64,000 nt of DNA from Bryoerythrophyllum caledonicum (taxonomy: Eukaryota > Streptophyta > Bryopsida > Pottiales > Pottiaceae), in NCBI GenBank assembly GCA_963971425.1, contig OZ020522.1, positions 6,236,168 to 6,300,167 of the forward strand, in the 5' to 3' direction. Shown piece after piece: positions 51,325 through 62,402 of this stretch (position 1 is its first letter; every line of letters begins with the position of its first letter). Below the pieces are notes generated by a model. It had not been told where the DNA came from. It made no database searches and was given only the letters and a program-made list of their open reading frames with translations. A program made the translations under genes and the position numbers.

Positions 51325-52039
51325 CTCGTGTGGAAGGCGACCAAGCTCAGCTTGAAACACATCGCAGACTTGCTGGTACGTTGAAACTGGGCACTTGTCC
51401 AGCATTGATGCCCGCACGGTTTTTACATACTCCTCAGGCAACAGATAATCCTGCAAAAAAATTATAGAATAAAATAAAACAACTGTATCTGGAAGGCAAA
51501 CATAAAACACCACAACAACCATATATCAAATGACTTGAATGAAGTTATTGTAAAGGCAAAGATATCATGAGTTCTGACCTCTCTTTTCTAATTTTGGATT
51601 ATTAAAATCAGCCCTGCAATATAACCAATTCAAAGAGGAAAAAGGCGGCCAAGATTCATGACCTCTTCTTCTTCCTAAAACTGCTTCTAACTTGAGTTTA
51701 AAAGACCCAAGCTCTTCTATTATCTAGTAAGAATTTAGAGTGATAAAAGAGTAGTAAAAAGAGGGGTATCCTGCTCAAACTTGAGTAGCTTTACAAATGA
51801 CTCAAATACCAGAGTATATAAGCAATGCATCATACCAATTGGCCAATGTGTTGGCCGAGCTTGATGTAAATGCCGCCATTTTTAAAACATAGAGATTGCA
51901 ATCTATTGGCACAGCGCAAGTGGGCTAAATGCTTGGCTTCTTGTAGCTCAGGACTCCCTTCCACTAGCCCATACAACGAATAACTGTAATCTGTCGCCAC
52001 ATATAGTAAGGTGCTCAATAATGGCTCAATTTTCAGCAT
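51325..52039 (-). pseudogene. ABC1/ADCK1-like (UbiB family) kinase gene fragment
   Basis: Two minus-strand exons are readable. 51836-52039 encodes HLRCANRLQSLC and NGGIYIKLGQHIGQL, then a GT donor. 51325-51450 follows an AG acceptor with DYLLPEEYVKTVRASMLDKC and ELGRLPHE, then a GT donor. The exons join in phase 0 and read as the KxGQ region of ADCK1-type ABC1 proteins. These atypical kinases act in mitochondria or plastids, typically in quinone or lipid metabolism. Nucleotide-binding and catalytic exons are absent on both sides. The 5' side runs directly into sequence related to the CACTA interior (52040-52330), so this may be a captured fragment. Confidence 0.85.
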
Positions 52040-52330
52040 GGGAAGCTATAGGGAAGCTACAAGTGCAAGCAATTTTCGTGCATGGGGAAATTAGTGGAAA
52101 GATAGAGCAAGTGAAATCATCATTTTTGGACTCTTCTACAATGAGTTATGAATTTTTGAAGTTGGATATATAGGTGTTTCCAAAATGGTGCCCTAAAGTG
52201 ACACCCTATAATGTTTGCAGTGAGTACATAGTATTGTTGTATGGGGAAGCTATTATGTACATCTGAGTGAAGATTACTAGAGCTCCATTATGGGACCTCC
52301 TCCATTTTAGACCACTCTACTATAGTCCAA
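52040..52330. repeat. Block related to the CACTA element interior
   Basis: This block matches about 31890-32210 of the CACTA element in order: AGATAGAGCAAGTG, a TTTTTGGACTCT block, an ATGGTGCCCTAAA block, ATGTTTGC and GTTATTATGTA-like segments. No CACTACAAG terminus was found nearby, so it is a remnant of a related element. Confidence 0.75.
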
Positions 52331-52501
52331 CTCATAATGCTGAGAATTGAATCTCCAATCAAATGATACAGCTACAAAAACGTTCCATAATCTAGACCTA
52401 GTGAACAAGTTACACAAGTGGAGGATAATAAATACATCTTTCTTTTCTTTTCTTTTCATTATGGTTACTCCTCTTTCTTACGTTTCAGATAAATGATTTA
52501 A

Positions 52502-53425
52502 CCCCTAAAGGACGACGACCTAATTTGCTCTAAAACCAGTCCAAAACTGCCACTGTCAAAAAGAGACATGAAAATCACATTTTAAAGTGAATTTTGGATT
52601 TTCAACCGTAAGATCTTAAAATAGAATTCCATATAAACATGCCATCAAATTTTGGTTGCAATCCACCGCACGGATTGATAGATTTTAGTGTTTAAAGTCA
52701 AAACAATGGTTCATTTTCATCCCTGCGTTGAGTAGATCAGCTGACTTTGACTTCATTTTGTATCAAATTTTTGCATTGTACAAGGTCTAAATCTTTTACC
52801 ATTGTCTTAAGCATGATGTTATTTCCCAACACACCAATTTTTAGAGGTAAAAAAGGGGTGTAGCATATTCAAAACAAGTGTGCAAGGAGTGGAGGTTCAA
52901 AAATTGCCATTTCACGTTTTATTTTTTTGTGAACTACATATGTATTCAAATGATAATCCAAACGGTCAATAAGAAGGTTTTCACCATATATTGTTGTTGA
53001 AAAAAAAAAAAGTGAAAAATATGAAGATCTCTAGGTTTTATGTAGAAAAGATGAAGTTTTTTTCCCCCGTTGCCCGACAATGTGTGAAAATGTTTGACTT
53101 GGAATAAAATGCCTTTTTACACTAAAGACAAGAATTTTTTTGGAAAATTTCTAAATAAGGAAATATTATTTATATGTGTGAAAAATCTCAATGTCAATAG
53201 AAACTTTTGTCAAAATTTTTGGAGGTGCCCGAAGTCCCACTTTTGGCTTTAAGTGGTACTAACTTTCAAACCACAAATCCAAAAAAAATAAAAATATATA
53301 TCTCCGCGAAGCTCTTATCAGATCCTATCTTTAAAAAAAATCAATTAAAAAGGATTTTTTTTCGAATTGTAGGTACATGCCCAAAATCCAAAATGACCCC
53401 GGGGGGACGTTTAGTCCTTTAGGGG
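52502..53425. mobile_element. TTAA-flanked 924-bp non-autonomous DNA element
   Basis: The ends CCCCTAAAGGAC and GTCCTTTAGGGG are perfect 12-bp inverted repeats, and TTAA flanks both sides (52498-52501 and 53426-53429). It has length and ends similar to the element at 23229-24165, and its interior is related to 49156-49625. No protein is encoded. Confidence 0.85.
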
Positions 53426-53429
53426 TTAA

Positions 53430-54736
53430 TGAGCTTTCAACAGCTAAAAATACCTAGAATCAGCTCATAGTATCCTTGGTTTTTTTTAAAGTGTCCTGAT
53501 TTTAGGTTTGGACACCACTAAGCTTTTCCAATTTTAGTCCCAAGACCACCCAAGCTCTTTCAGATTCTACATTCTCCAGATTAAATTTCAGGTGCAGAAA
53601 CTCCCAAGCCTTTTCATACTTGAACGATTCTAATTAAAAAAACCACCATACTCTTCTAAACGTAACAACTATTTAAAATTATACTGTAGTAAATTCAAAG
53701 TCCGGATGACTTCACAAACAACTCTAATACCCGAGAGCAATCACTTTCTGCTTAAAATTCAATTAACGTAATCAATCGAAATTTTTTAGTAACTATCTAG
53801 AGCGAGTAAATAGTACTGTAATAAATCAAAATTCTTCAACTTACAAATAACTAATGCCATATAGCGATTACTTTCTACTGACGATCAAATGAAATGAGCG
53901 ATGAGCAAAAAACCCTAACAAAGGCAAAACCTCAGCTTTCATATCATATCTCGATATGATATGGCTCATTAAACACTTAATATATTAAATCAAATATGAA
54001 TATAACTATGTGATTATGATTAAATTATAATAATTATAATATAATTATTATAATTATTCTAATTAATATTTATAATATTATATAAATTTATTATTATAAA
54101 TTAATTATATTATAATATATTATAGATTATAATATTATTAATGTATCATAAATTATATAATAATTTATAAAATAATTATAATTTTATAATATGTTATTAT
54201 ATATTAAATAATATAATTAAATATACAATTTAATATTATTTAAATAATAATATTATATTATATAATTATATATATTTAATAATTATTATTTATAATATTA
54301 TATATATTTATTATTATAAATTTGCATAAGAGCGATTTATAATTTCAAAATAATATGGCATGCAAAGTTGGAGTTGCAAAATTGCATATTCGAGTTGTGG
54401 AGATCGAAATTACAAGTTTTGAGGTGAGATTGCAAGTTATGAGATTGTAATTGCAAATTGAGTTTGTGGGTGTGTGAAATTTGCATTTGTGTGTTGCAAT
54501 TTGTGCTTTTCCAAAATAAATTTGAAACTCTTGATTACAAATTTGAAGTTCATAACATTTTTGAAATTCCATGTTAAAATGCAAAAATTCTAAAACCGAA
54601 TTTATTTTTTTCTATTCTATTCTATTACATTATTAAAATTCATGCATAGGTTTCAAAGTCATGTTTATATTTTATGTAGATTGTTGTTACCTTTCTTTTT
54701 AATATTTTGTGATATTAAAAATACATTAAAATGGTT
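53430..54736. other. Intergenic DNA, very AT-rich between 53985 and 54330
   Basis: 53470-53760 shares degenerate phrases with 51100-51300 and 51660-51800 (AAGCTCTTYY and ACAAATAACTCTAATA types). From 53985 to 54330 the sequence is almost only A and T with many short palindromes. It may form the body of a non-autonomous Helitron ending at 54772. No gene is seen. Confidence 0.45.
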
Positions 54737-54772
54737 GAACTAATGCGTTGCAAAGCAAGCGCCAACTGCTAG
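54737..54772 (+). mobile_element. Helitron 3' terminus
   Basis: A hairpin (GCGTTGC, then GCAAGCGC with one bulge, 54745-54762) is followed ten bases later by CTAG, then T, as at Helitron 3' ends. The 5' TC end was not identified. The terminus abuts the left edge of segmental copy B. Confidence 0.55.
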
Positions 54773-54773
54773 T

Positions 54774-57700
54774 ATATGTATAAAATAAGAAATTATGGCG
54801 ATAAAGAACGTGAAGCAGTCTGGCAATTTTTTAATGTTAAAACAAAAGGAATCTCATTCCATCGCCAATACATTGCAATCAGTTTGCGACACTTAAAACC
54901 TGGCATGAACCCCCATGAATCCAAGAGTTTTGTAATGGATGATCGATGCATGGTTGCAAGGTGCCTTTCTAAACAATTGTTTGAAATGTGTTTCGAAACA
55001 ATCAAGCACATTTGATTCCCATCGATTTGACTTTGAGTTGACGTTTCATAACTTCTAAGTTGTATTTGAACTAACAAGATACCAGTATGCCTCTTTTTCC
55101 AACCACAACGACTCACTAAGTTACTGTAGGGAGAGGCCAGATAAACAATAAGTGAGCATAATTAGCTGAAGAGTATCACAATCAGCCTCCTAAAACAGGT
55201 TTAGCGTGCCGTATGACCAGGGCTCGCTGGCATAGTAACTTAATCCACCAGAGGACTATGAATCAGAAGAATTCCTTTGATTGGTTCGATAACTAGCGGG
55301 CATGGCATCGCATTAAACGTCCGTTTGTCTGCATGACGGGCTGCGTCACGGCGATTGCGAGCTGGGCGCCACATGGACAACGAAAGATCAGCGCCCCTGT
55401 TGACGAAATCGTTACGCACGCGGGGCCCATGGTTGTCAAAACTCGACTTTCATCTTCGTCTACAGCTAATACATCACCATCCTCCGAGCTGCGGTAGGCG
55501 CGGAGACAAGCACACGTCGGTGCATGCCTTTGCAAACGCAGCACCGAAAAGGTGTCAGGAAAGCCAACATGTCATGCACGCAAGGATAACTCAAGGGGTC
55601 CACCAAACTACTGCCTATTTCCTACTGGAACATCTTACTCGTGTTCATCTCCATCTGCCATTTGAGTTTGCACGTGGGGTATCGACTTCGGAGGTGTGGA
55701 GTGTGTAGGAAACATATTGGTTGGGGCAAGGGAAATGCGATGGTTGTAGGCAAGTGGTGGAGTTAGTAGTAGTTCAGGCTTTGATCAACAAACTTCTTTG
55801 GAAATCAATGGAGCTGGATTGGTACTCCAAGAAGCAGTTCTCTTCGAGTTCCGCACGGCGAGTGGCGACGCTGGCCAACTTCATGGGCCACGTGAGTATG
55901 CTAGTCCTTTTCTGGTACACTAAGTGGCTGCAGATCCGGACTAGGCTTCGGGGACTGAAGTTTTTTTGGTTGTGGACTTTGCAGGTCGGGGCGAGGCTCT
56001 TGTTGGTGAAGCCGTTCTTCTGCAACCGACTAGTCTCGATCTCCATCTCTTCACGGACTCCGTCGAAGAAGTGGAACGACGCGCACGACGTCGACTTCCT
56101 CGACTTTCAACCTACGTGTTTGTCGCTCGGACGGTTGTTCTCGCACTTCGACATGAGCTTGTGGAGAGAACACTACCACGTCAGATGCTTCGCATGCGTT
56201 CTCCACATTTGACTACTAGATTGTGGTTGTCACCACACGATGCAAACTCTCCGTTGGAAGACACTTTATTAGTTTCTTGTAAGTACACTAGAATTGAATT
56301 GCTCTACCAGTGACCATGCCTGTATCCAACCAAGAGCATGCTCCATGTCACTCGGGTAGTCTAGATTGGGCACCTTCTTGTACAGGAACACATTTCTTCT
56401 ATGACCGTTTGATTTATGCAATATCAAGTCAGGTTCACTGCCTGTAATTACGGTTTCTGTGGTGTTGCAGACGTGGTTTTCTTTGGTTCCAGGGCCTCTT
56501 GAAGGATAGCCTTAACTTCATCTTTTGCGTCCAGTAGCACTCGGACGAAATCAGTCCCTAACCAGTCGCTGAGATCTTTCGAGTTTTCGATAGTTACCAC
56601 TTCATGTAATGGTACGTTTGCTTCTGTCTTCATTTGCTCAGATTGGATATCGCCTTCCGTCCCAGCCTGTGTTGATGAAATCTCTCCTGATTCCTCTTTC
56701 GTTAGAATCTCTCCCTCCTGTTGTGCTACGAGGTTTTCCTTTGATGTTTCACTTATGTCGTGCTTTGACACTTCAATGGGTGTTCCCGCTTCGTTTGTTT
56801 GGGTGGTTGAGGCGCGATGAGCAGCTCCCAGGTGCTTTGGTGGGAGGCACTTTTCGTTCATCTGGTCAACCATTATTCACGGAGAAAGTATGGATTAGGA
56901 TCAAGAGATAATTCGTGAGAGTCCACGCTGTGTGTGTGTCTAAATTTACCTGAAACCATGGGTGCTGCAGCGCTTGTTTTGCTGTGAGTCTCTTTTCTGG
57001 AATGGTGACGAGAAGCCTCCGCATCAAGTCCTTCCCTGTCCATCGCCGTAGCTCCTGATTTAGTGAATCTCAAAGGGACTCATGCTGTAATGTGTATAGA
57101 ACTGGGAAGAGGTCACATACCCTCATAGGTAACACTCTCCCAGACAGGCTGTTTCATGCTGTACATCCCCTTCTTGATCTTCTGAAAGAGGATCGCCTCA
57201 TTTGGATCGTCAAATGGAGAGTATCCGGAGAGCAGAATGTACATAATCACACCTGTACTCCTGTGAGCATCCACAGTTACCCCTCTTTTCAAAGCCATGG
57301 TTGTGTGACTTGACAGATATAGCTACAGGCACTCATCTTACCAGAGATCAGCAGCTGGTGTGTAGCATAATCTTTTCTGGCCCACCTCCAACACTTCAGG
57401 GGCTGTACATTTGTGCAACAGCGATCAGTGCTTCAAGCACCACATTGGTTACATCCCTGCTGAAATGTAGCATATTTTGATGTCCAAGGGGTTTGAATCC
57501 AAGACCTTGAAGCTTCATTTTGGATTCTTCATGCATGCACTTATGCATTTCCAAGCCCCACTTCCCATTGATATTTCCCAGCACATGTATATTTTTAATA
57601 TTTTTTTCAATTTCGACATTTATTTCCATATTATTTGGCATGCCTTTTTTTTTAATCAATTGAAGCCACGGCCTTGCCCTAGGAGGCTAGGCTACAGTAG

Positions 57701-59875
57701 TAGCTTCCCATCACTCTAAAAATGGTATTTAATGTATTCACTAATTGATTTACAAATGCTATGAGTTTTTTTTCTTGATGAATTGATTATTAGCAACTAT
57801 GTCTACAATGGCCCGTCTCTTTGAGTGGAAAAGATAGTTGTCCTCTCCAAAAAAATCTTTATCAAAATTTAAATAAACTATAGCACTTCCAAATCATATA
57901 GTATGCATACACTAAACATCATTTTTAGTATAGAGAGTTGACAATAAACACGTAATTGGTTGCGTGCTAATTGCATCGGCAGCCTTCACATGTTTATGAT
58001 GATTTTGATTTTGGTCTTTTATAACATGAATGCCTCAACATCAACCGGATATTACAAGGTATCATCCTAGTATTACACAGGTATGCACATTGAAAACCAT
58101 TATCATAAAACTAACCAATATCCCTTTGGACATAGCTCAAACAGTTGACTTAGATGAAGAAAATTATGTAGAGTTCTTTTTTTCCACTACCAGTAACCAT
58201 GTCGCCCCTCACTCAAAAAGTGCCGTTCTTCACTCACTTAGAATGTGGAAAAGGATGCTTTGTGACCGGATTGACTCACCTTCTTCTAAAATGTTTGAAA
58301 TAATAAGTGAGGAGCGACTAGATTGCTAGTAGTATTCTTTCCTTCTTACATAAAATTCAATAGTTGTGTAGGACTCACCAACATACAGGGGAGTACCACA
58401 CCATAGGTGGTGGTGAGATGAAAATTAACCAGAGTTTGGTTTTTCACTACAAGTAATCATGTGGCTCCTCACTCGAAAAGTGTTGCTCTTCACTCACGCA
58501 GAATGTGGAAAAGGGTGCTTTTTTCTTGTCTTTTGTGACGGGATCGACTCACCTTCTTCTAAAATGCATAAAGTAGTAAGTGAGGAGCGACAAGGTTGCT
58601 AGTAGTGTTCTTTCCTTGTTAGATGGAGTGATAGTTGTGTAGGACTCACCAACATACAGGGGAGTGCCACACTGCAGATGGTGGTGAGAGGGAAATTTAC
58701 TTAATTGAAAAAAATTACCCAGAGTTTGGTTTTTCCACTATAAGTAATCATGTCGCTCCTCACTCAAAAAGTGATGCTCTTCGCTCAGGCAGAATGTGGG
58801 AAAGGGTGCTTTTTCTTGTCTTTTTTGACGGGATTGACTCACCTTCTAAAATGCATAAAGTAGTAAATGAGGAGCGACAAGGTTGCTAGTAGTGTTCTTT
58901 CCTTGTTAGATGGAGTGATAGTTGGGTAGGACTCACCAACATATTGGGGAGAGCCGCAGATGGTGGTAAGAGGGGCCGCGCCGGCGAAGACCTTAGACAG
59001 ACCGAAGTCTGCGATTTTGATGGGCGCGTCGTCGTCAGGCGACTTGAGCAGAATGTTCTCGAGCTGCATCATATGACACACTTCTATCTCTCAACTCAGC
59101 TTGTCACCATATTGCAGATTCTGCATAAGTTTCCACAGTAGCAGTCATGATCATTCAATTAGCTGCTTTCTCTACATGCACCTAGCACTTCAAGAGAACT
59201 TGGTGCAGCCTTGCAGGCAGCGAAGCAGATTGTTAGATCTTCACCTTGAGGTCTCGGTGCGTCACTCCAATTGCATGCAGGTAGGCCACTCCCTCCAGCA
59301 GCTGTTTCATGGTGCGTGCAGCTTTCCTTTCTCCGTATCTGCCATCTTTCAGCACCCGATCCAGAAGTTCGCCCCCTGTTACACTGCCCCCTTCCCTTGT
59401 AATACTTCACTGAAACAAGTTCCTTGCAATGTACCGTGGTAGAGTTCTTTTGTAACTTGGTCACTCAAGGTTTGATAACGTCATATTCTATAAAGTGGGA
59501 GTTTTTCAGGAATTTGAAACTACATATGCTGCACCACGAGCTCCTTGAAATGTACATTTGAGAGCAAAAGAGTCTAAAATCAACTCAATTCAAGCTGATT
59601 TTGGGGCTTGGAATTTTCCCGATTTATTGAATATGACATTTTATATATGACATCCCCTGATTCATTATACACTGATACAAATGGGTTGTTATCCGACACT
59701 TCTACACTATACATTGGTTTTCGACACTTTTTTTTTTTACGTTTTACCAAAAAGAATGTCAAATTTAGAGTTCCCTATTTATATTAGTGATACTACTCTT
59801 TTTTCACTCAAGCATAATCATTAGATTAATAGAATAGCTTGGTGGTCTTTCAATGGAGTCAATGGAAAAATCTGG
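54774..59875. repeat. Segmental duplication, copy B (~5.1 kb)
   Basis: Collinear with 15601-20403. It is longer mainly because of one extra ~240-bp intronic tandem unit (58195-58936). It contains the body and 3' exons of the kinase gene; the N-lobe exons lie just right of the duplicated block. Short indels distinguish the copies, for example an added ATTTCACTT-like segment near 56744 and small differences near 55370. Confidence 0.93.
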
Positions 59876-61146
59876 TGGTCTCTAAACTCAGGTCAAAAAA
59901 GTTAAAGATAGCGTTTGAGAGTGAAGGGAGAGGTTGCATAAGAGACCCTTATGAATATTAGCTGCCTTCGAGGAGATTTTAGGTTTTAGAAATGATTTAG
60001 TGCTGATGATATGAATAAATTAAGGGACATGATATACTGGGTGACTTTACAAATAACTCTGGTTGATTGCATTCAAATGGCGTGTATAAGGTTACCAAGT
60101 GAACGTACAGTTCGGTGATCACATACACATGCTTCCTTGTGAAGAAGCATTCTTTGAAACTGATGCAATATTCGTGATGAACCTGAAACCACGCCGCAAC
60201 AAGAGCTGTTCAACCTCAAGTTACAGTAATTTTTTAATGAAGAAGAGGAGGTTTTGTGCTGCATACCCTGTCCAGTACCACAATTTCTGCTTCCAAGCTC
60301 CCATCGTTTGGGTCGAATTTGGATCGGTCTATGACCTTGATAGCCACATCTTGGCCTGTAGAAATGTGTTTTCCTTTCTTCACAACTGAGAATCCTGGAG
60401 CACAATATCAGACTCTCCTCCCCATGTTAATGCAGCCCAAATTTCCTAATATAGCTGCATAATCTGTAACTCCATGTTCTGCGGGACTTAATGTGGTACG
60501 CTACTCACTCAAGGATTATTTTGCATAATCATCTTCCTCGATCTTTTTAATCCAACACTTGCTCTATTATGCCAGTATCGTTCGATTGAATATGTCTTTT
60601 TGCTTCAAGATATGGAATACATTATGTCTCACAAGCGGCCCAGCATCATGTCAATGAAGCTCAAGGTCAATACCATATTCAACGTCCATAGATTTTACAG
60701 ACTTCCTATATGCCAAAGTTTGAGTAATGTGCAAGGAGACCCTGATTATGAAGAACATGTTGATCTCATACTATTCGAGGCTCCTTGCACATCACCTCGT
60801 CCAACGTGGGTTTTTTTTTTGTTTTGTTTTCCATGGTACAGTTTGGCAGTTACAGAAGCAAAAGTTGATACAGTGACCAACCTCCAACGCCGATGGTTTT
60901 CTTCACTTTGTAGAGTTTGTGGAACTCTTCTTCGGAGATTTTTTTGAAATGAGGGTTCTTCTCAAACTCGTCCGTGCGATCAGCGGTGCCCCAGCTGACC
61001 GACCTGGTCCGCCTGCACGCCTTGAACAGGGCTCCGAAACAGGTGCCATTTTGATGTTGATGATCCGTGGGCATCCTGCTCTGAGACGCAGGTGCCGATG
61101 AGCTGCTGGATGTGGACGAGAAGCACAACTTTGCTGGCATGATCAT
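56448..61146 (-). CDS. CaMK1-like serine/threonine protein kinase, nine exons
   Basis: Exons (minus): 60882-61146, 60267-60394, 60109-60182, 59245-59383, 58937-59063, 57342-57402, 57121-57260, 56950-57068 and 56448-56861. Phases agree throughout and give about 488 aa. Start is the first in-frame ATG at 61146 (MIMPAKLC); MPTDHQHQ is an alternative. Residues 1-75 are Ser-rich. The kinase domain has [13 protein letters not shown] (glycine loop), [80 protein letters not shown] and ALQHPWF. All catalytic residues are present. The ~137-aa tail is acidic and rich in Glu/Lys; no certain calmodulin site is seen. The group resembles CaMK1/CAMK-type kinases of algae and early land plants. The acceptors of the last two exons are inferred from frame. 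Confidence 0.88.
58195..58936. repeat. Intronic tandem repeat (~240-bp units), copy B, three units
   Basis: Units starting near 58195, 58440 and 58730 share AGAATGTGGRAAAGG, TTGACTCACCTTCT, TAGTGAG/AATGAGGAGCGAC and TAGGACTCACCAACATA blocks. The ends of the units resemble the 3' edge and donor of the adjacent exon at 58937. Copy A has two units. Confidence 0.8.
60600..60830 (+). other. Open stretch with VDLILFEAP motif in kinase intron 1
   Basis: Plus-strand translation includes [19 protein letters not shown], similar in spacing to LVDMILFDVPEDLPVPG in the methyltransferase-like gene at 62403-64000. A GT (GTGGGT) follows. It lies antisense within the first intron of the kinase gene. It may be a decayed exon of a related gene, or chance. 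Confidence 0.25.
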
Positions 61147-61149
61147 ACT

Positions 61150-62402
61150 CTGCCTCTATCAATTGCACTCTATCAGCCAGGCAGCTCCAGCTTCACCATC
61201 ACCCTACAACCAAATTCATGAATATCATCTGAGCCAAGAGGTATAGATTATGAGAAAATAACAGGTTTCTCATCATCTGTTATTCCTCATAATCTCATAT
61301 TCATTGGCCAAAATAAGCTTTACTTCCAAGCATACTTTTGCTTCAATTTCATAACGTTTGTAGAAGAAATTAAATAACCTTTGTTTCACAATCTTTCCAA
61401 ACATGTAGGTGTATTATTTACATGATTTTATTGTCCATTATGATCAGTTTTCATATGTTATTACACCTGAATTATCTGCTGCTGTGTTAAGGCAAAGAGC
61501 GTGGACTGGTGATAGAGAAGAGGGTAACAATGCTTCCTCCTCTGCACTCCCAACTAACTTAATATCCGGACTTTCTTCCAGTTCCAACCAAACTATCTTC
61601 AAACCTCAAAGATGGAATCCATTTTGTGCTCTAAATAAATCCATTCAAGGAAATTAGTTATTTTCTAGTCTTAGGGTCTCTTTGCACTTGGATGTATGTA
61701 CACCTGTATAGGTCGGTGGGAAGGTGTACAAATAGTGGTGAGGAAATAAATGACATGGCATCCAACCTGGTGGATGAAATTATGACAAGGATTGTGGTGG
61801 TGCAATAGACTAGAGGTAGCTTGCAGGAATGCTATCTTGTGAGTGGTGAGCCTTGAGCAGCGAGCGGTGAGCACTGATTTTTTGGTTTTTTTTTGCAAAA
61901 AAAATTTAAAAATTTGAAATGGAAACCTATGACCGTGGATTATATTTTCAATTTTTTGGCATTAAAATGAAAACATGCAACAATGAACAACGATAAGATA
62001 TTTGGACATAGTGATGACTAAATTTTTTTAAGGTTTAGGATTGTAATAATTCGTTTAAAAATCTAAAGGGACACTTATGGCCGTGGATTGGGGTCTACTG
62101 TATCCTTTTAATACATGGGTGATATCCATCTAATACCTAGGCGATACCCATGGTGTTATAGTACTCTGAATTGAAAAAGTTGGATACTTTGAAAGTATTT
62201 GTAGATCAATAAATATAGTTTAAGATTGAAAAAACTGTGTGATCAAAACATTCAATGAATTACACAAATGGTACTTACATTGGCTAAGCATATGTAGAAA
62301 GAAATCGTTATTACTAGATAAAACACATTAGATAGACGACTGTAATGAAGGTATAAAAAATCAACACGCATTGTTAAAAAACAAAACAACCAAATGGATA
62401 AT
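61150..62402. other. Intergenic stretch between kinase and methyltransferase-like gene
   Basis: Contains a plus-strand frame at 61409-61657 (LRQRAWTGDREEGN, then NQTIFKPQRWNPFCAL) with no family recognised. The rest is AT-rich and shows no gene. Confidence 0.3.
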
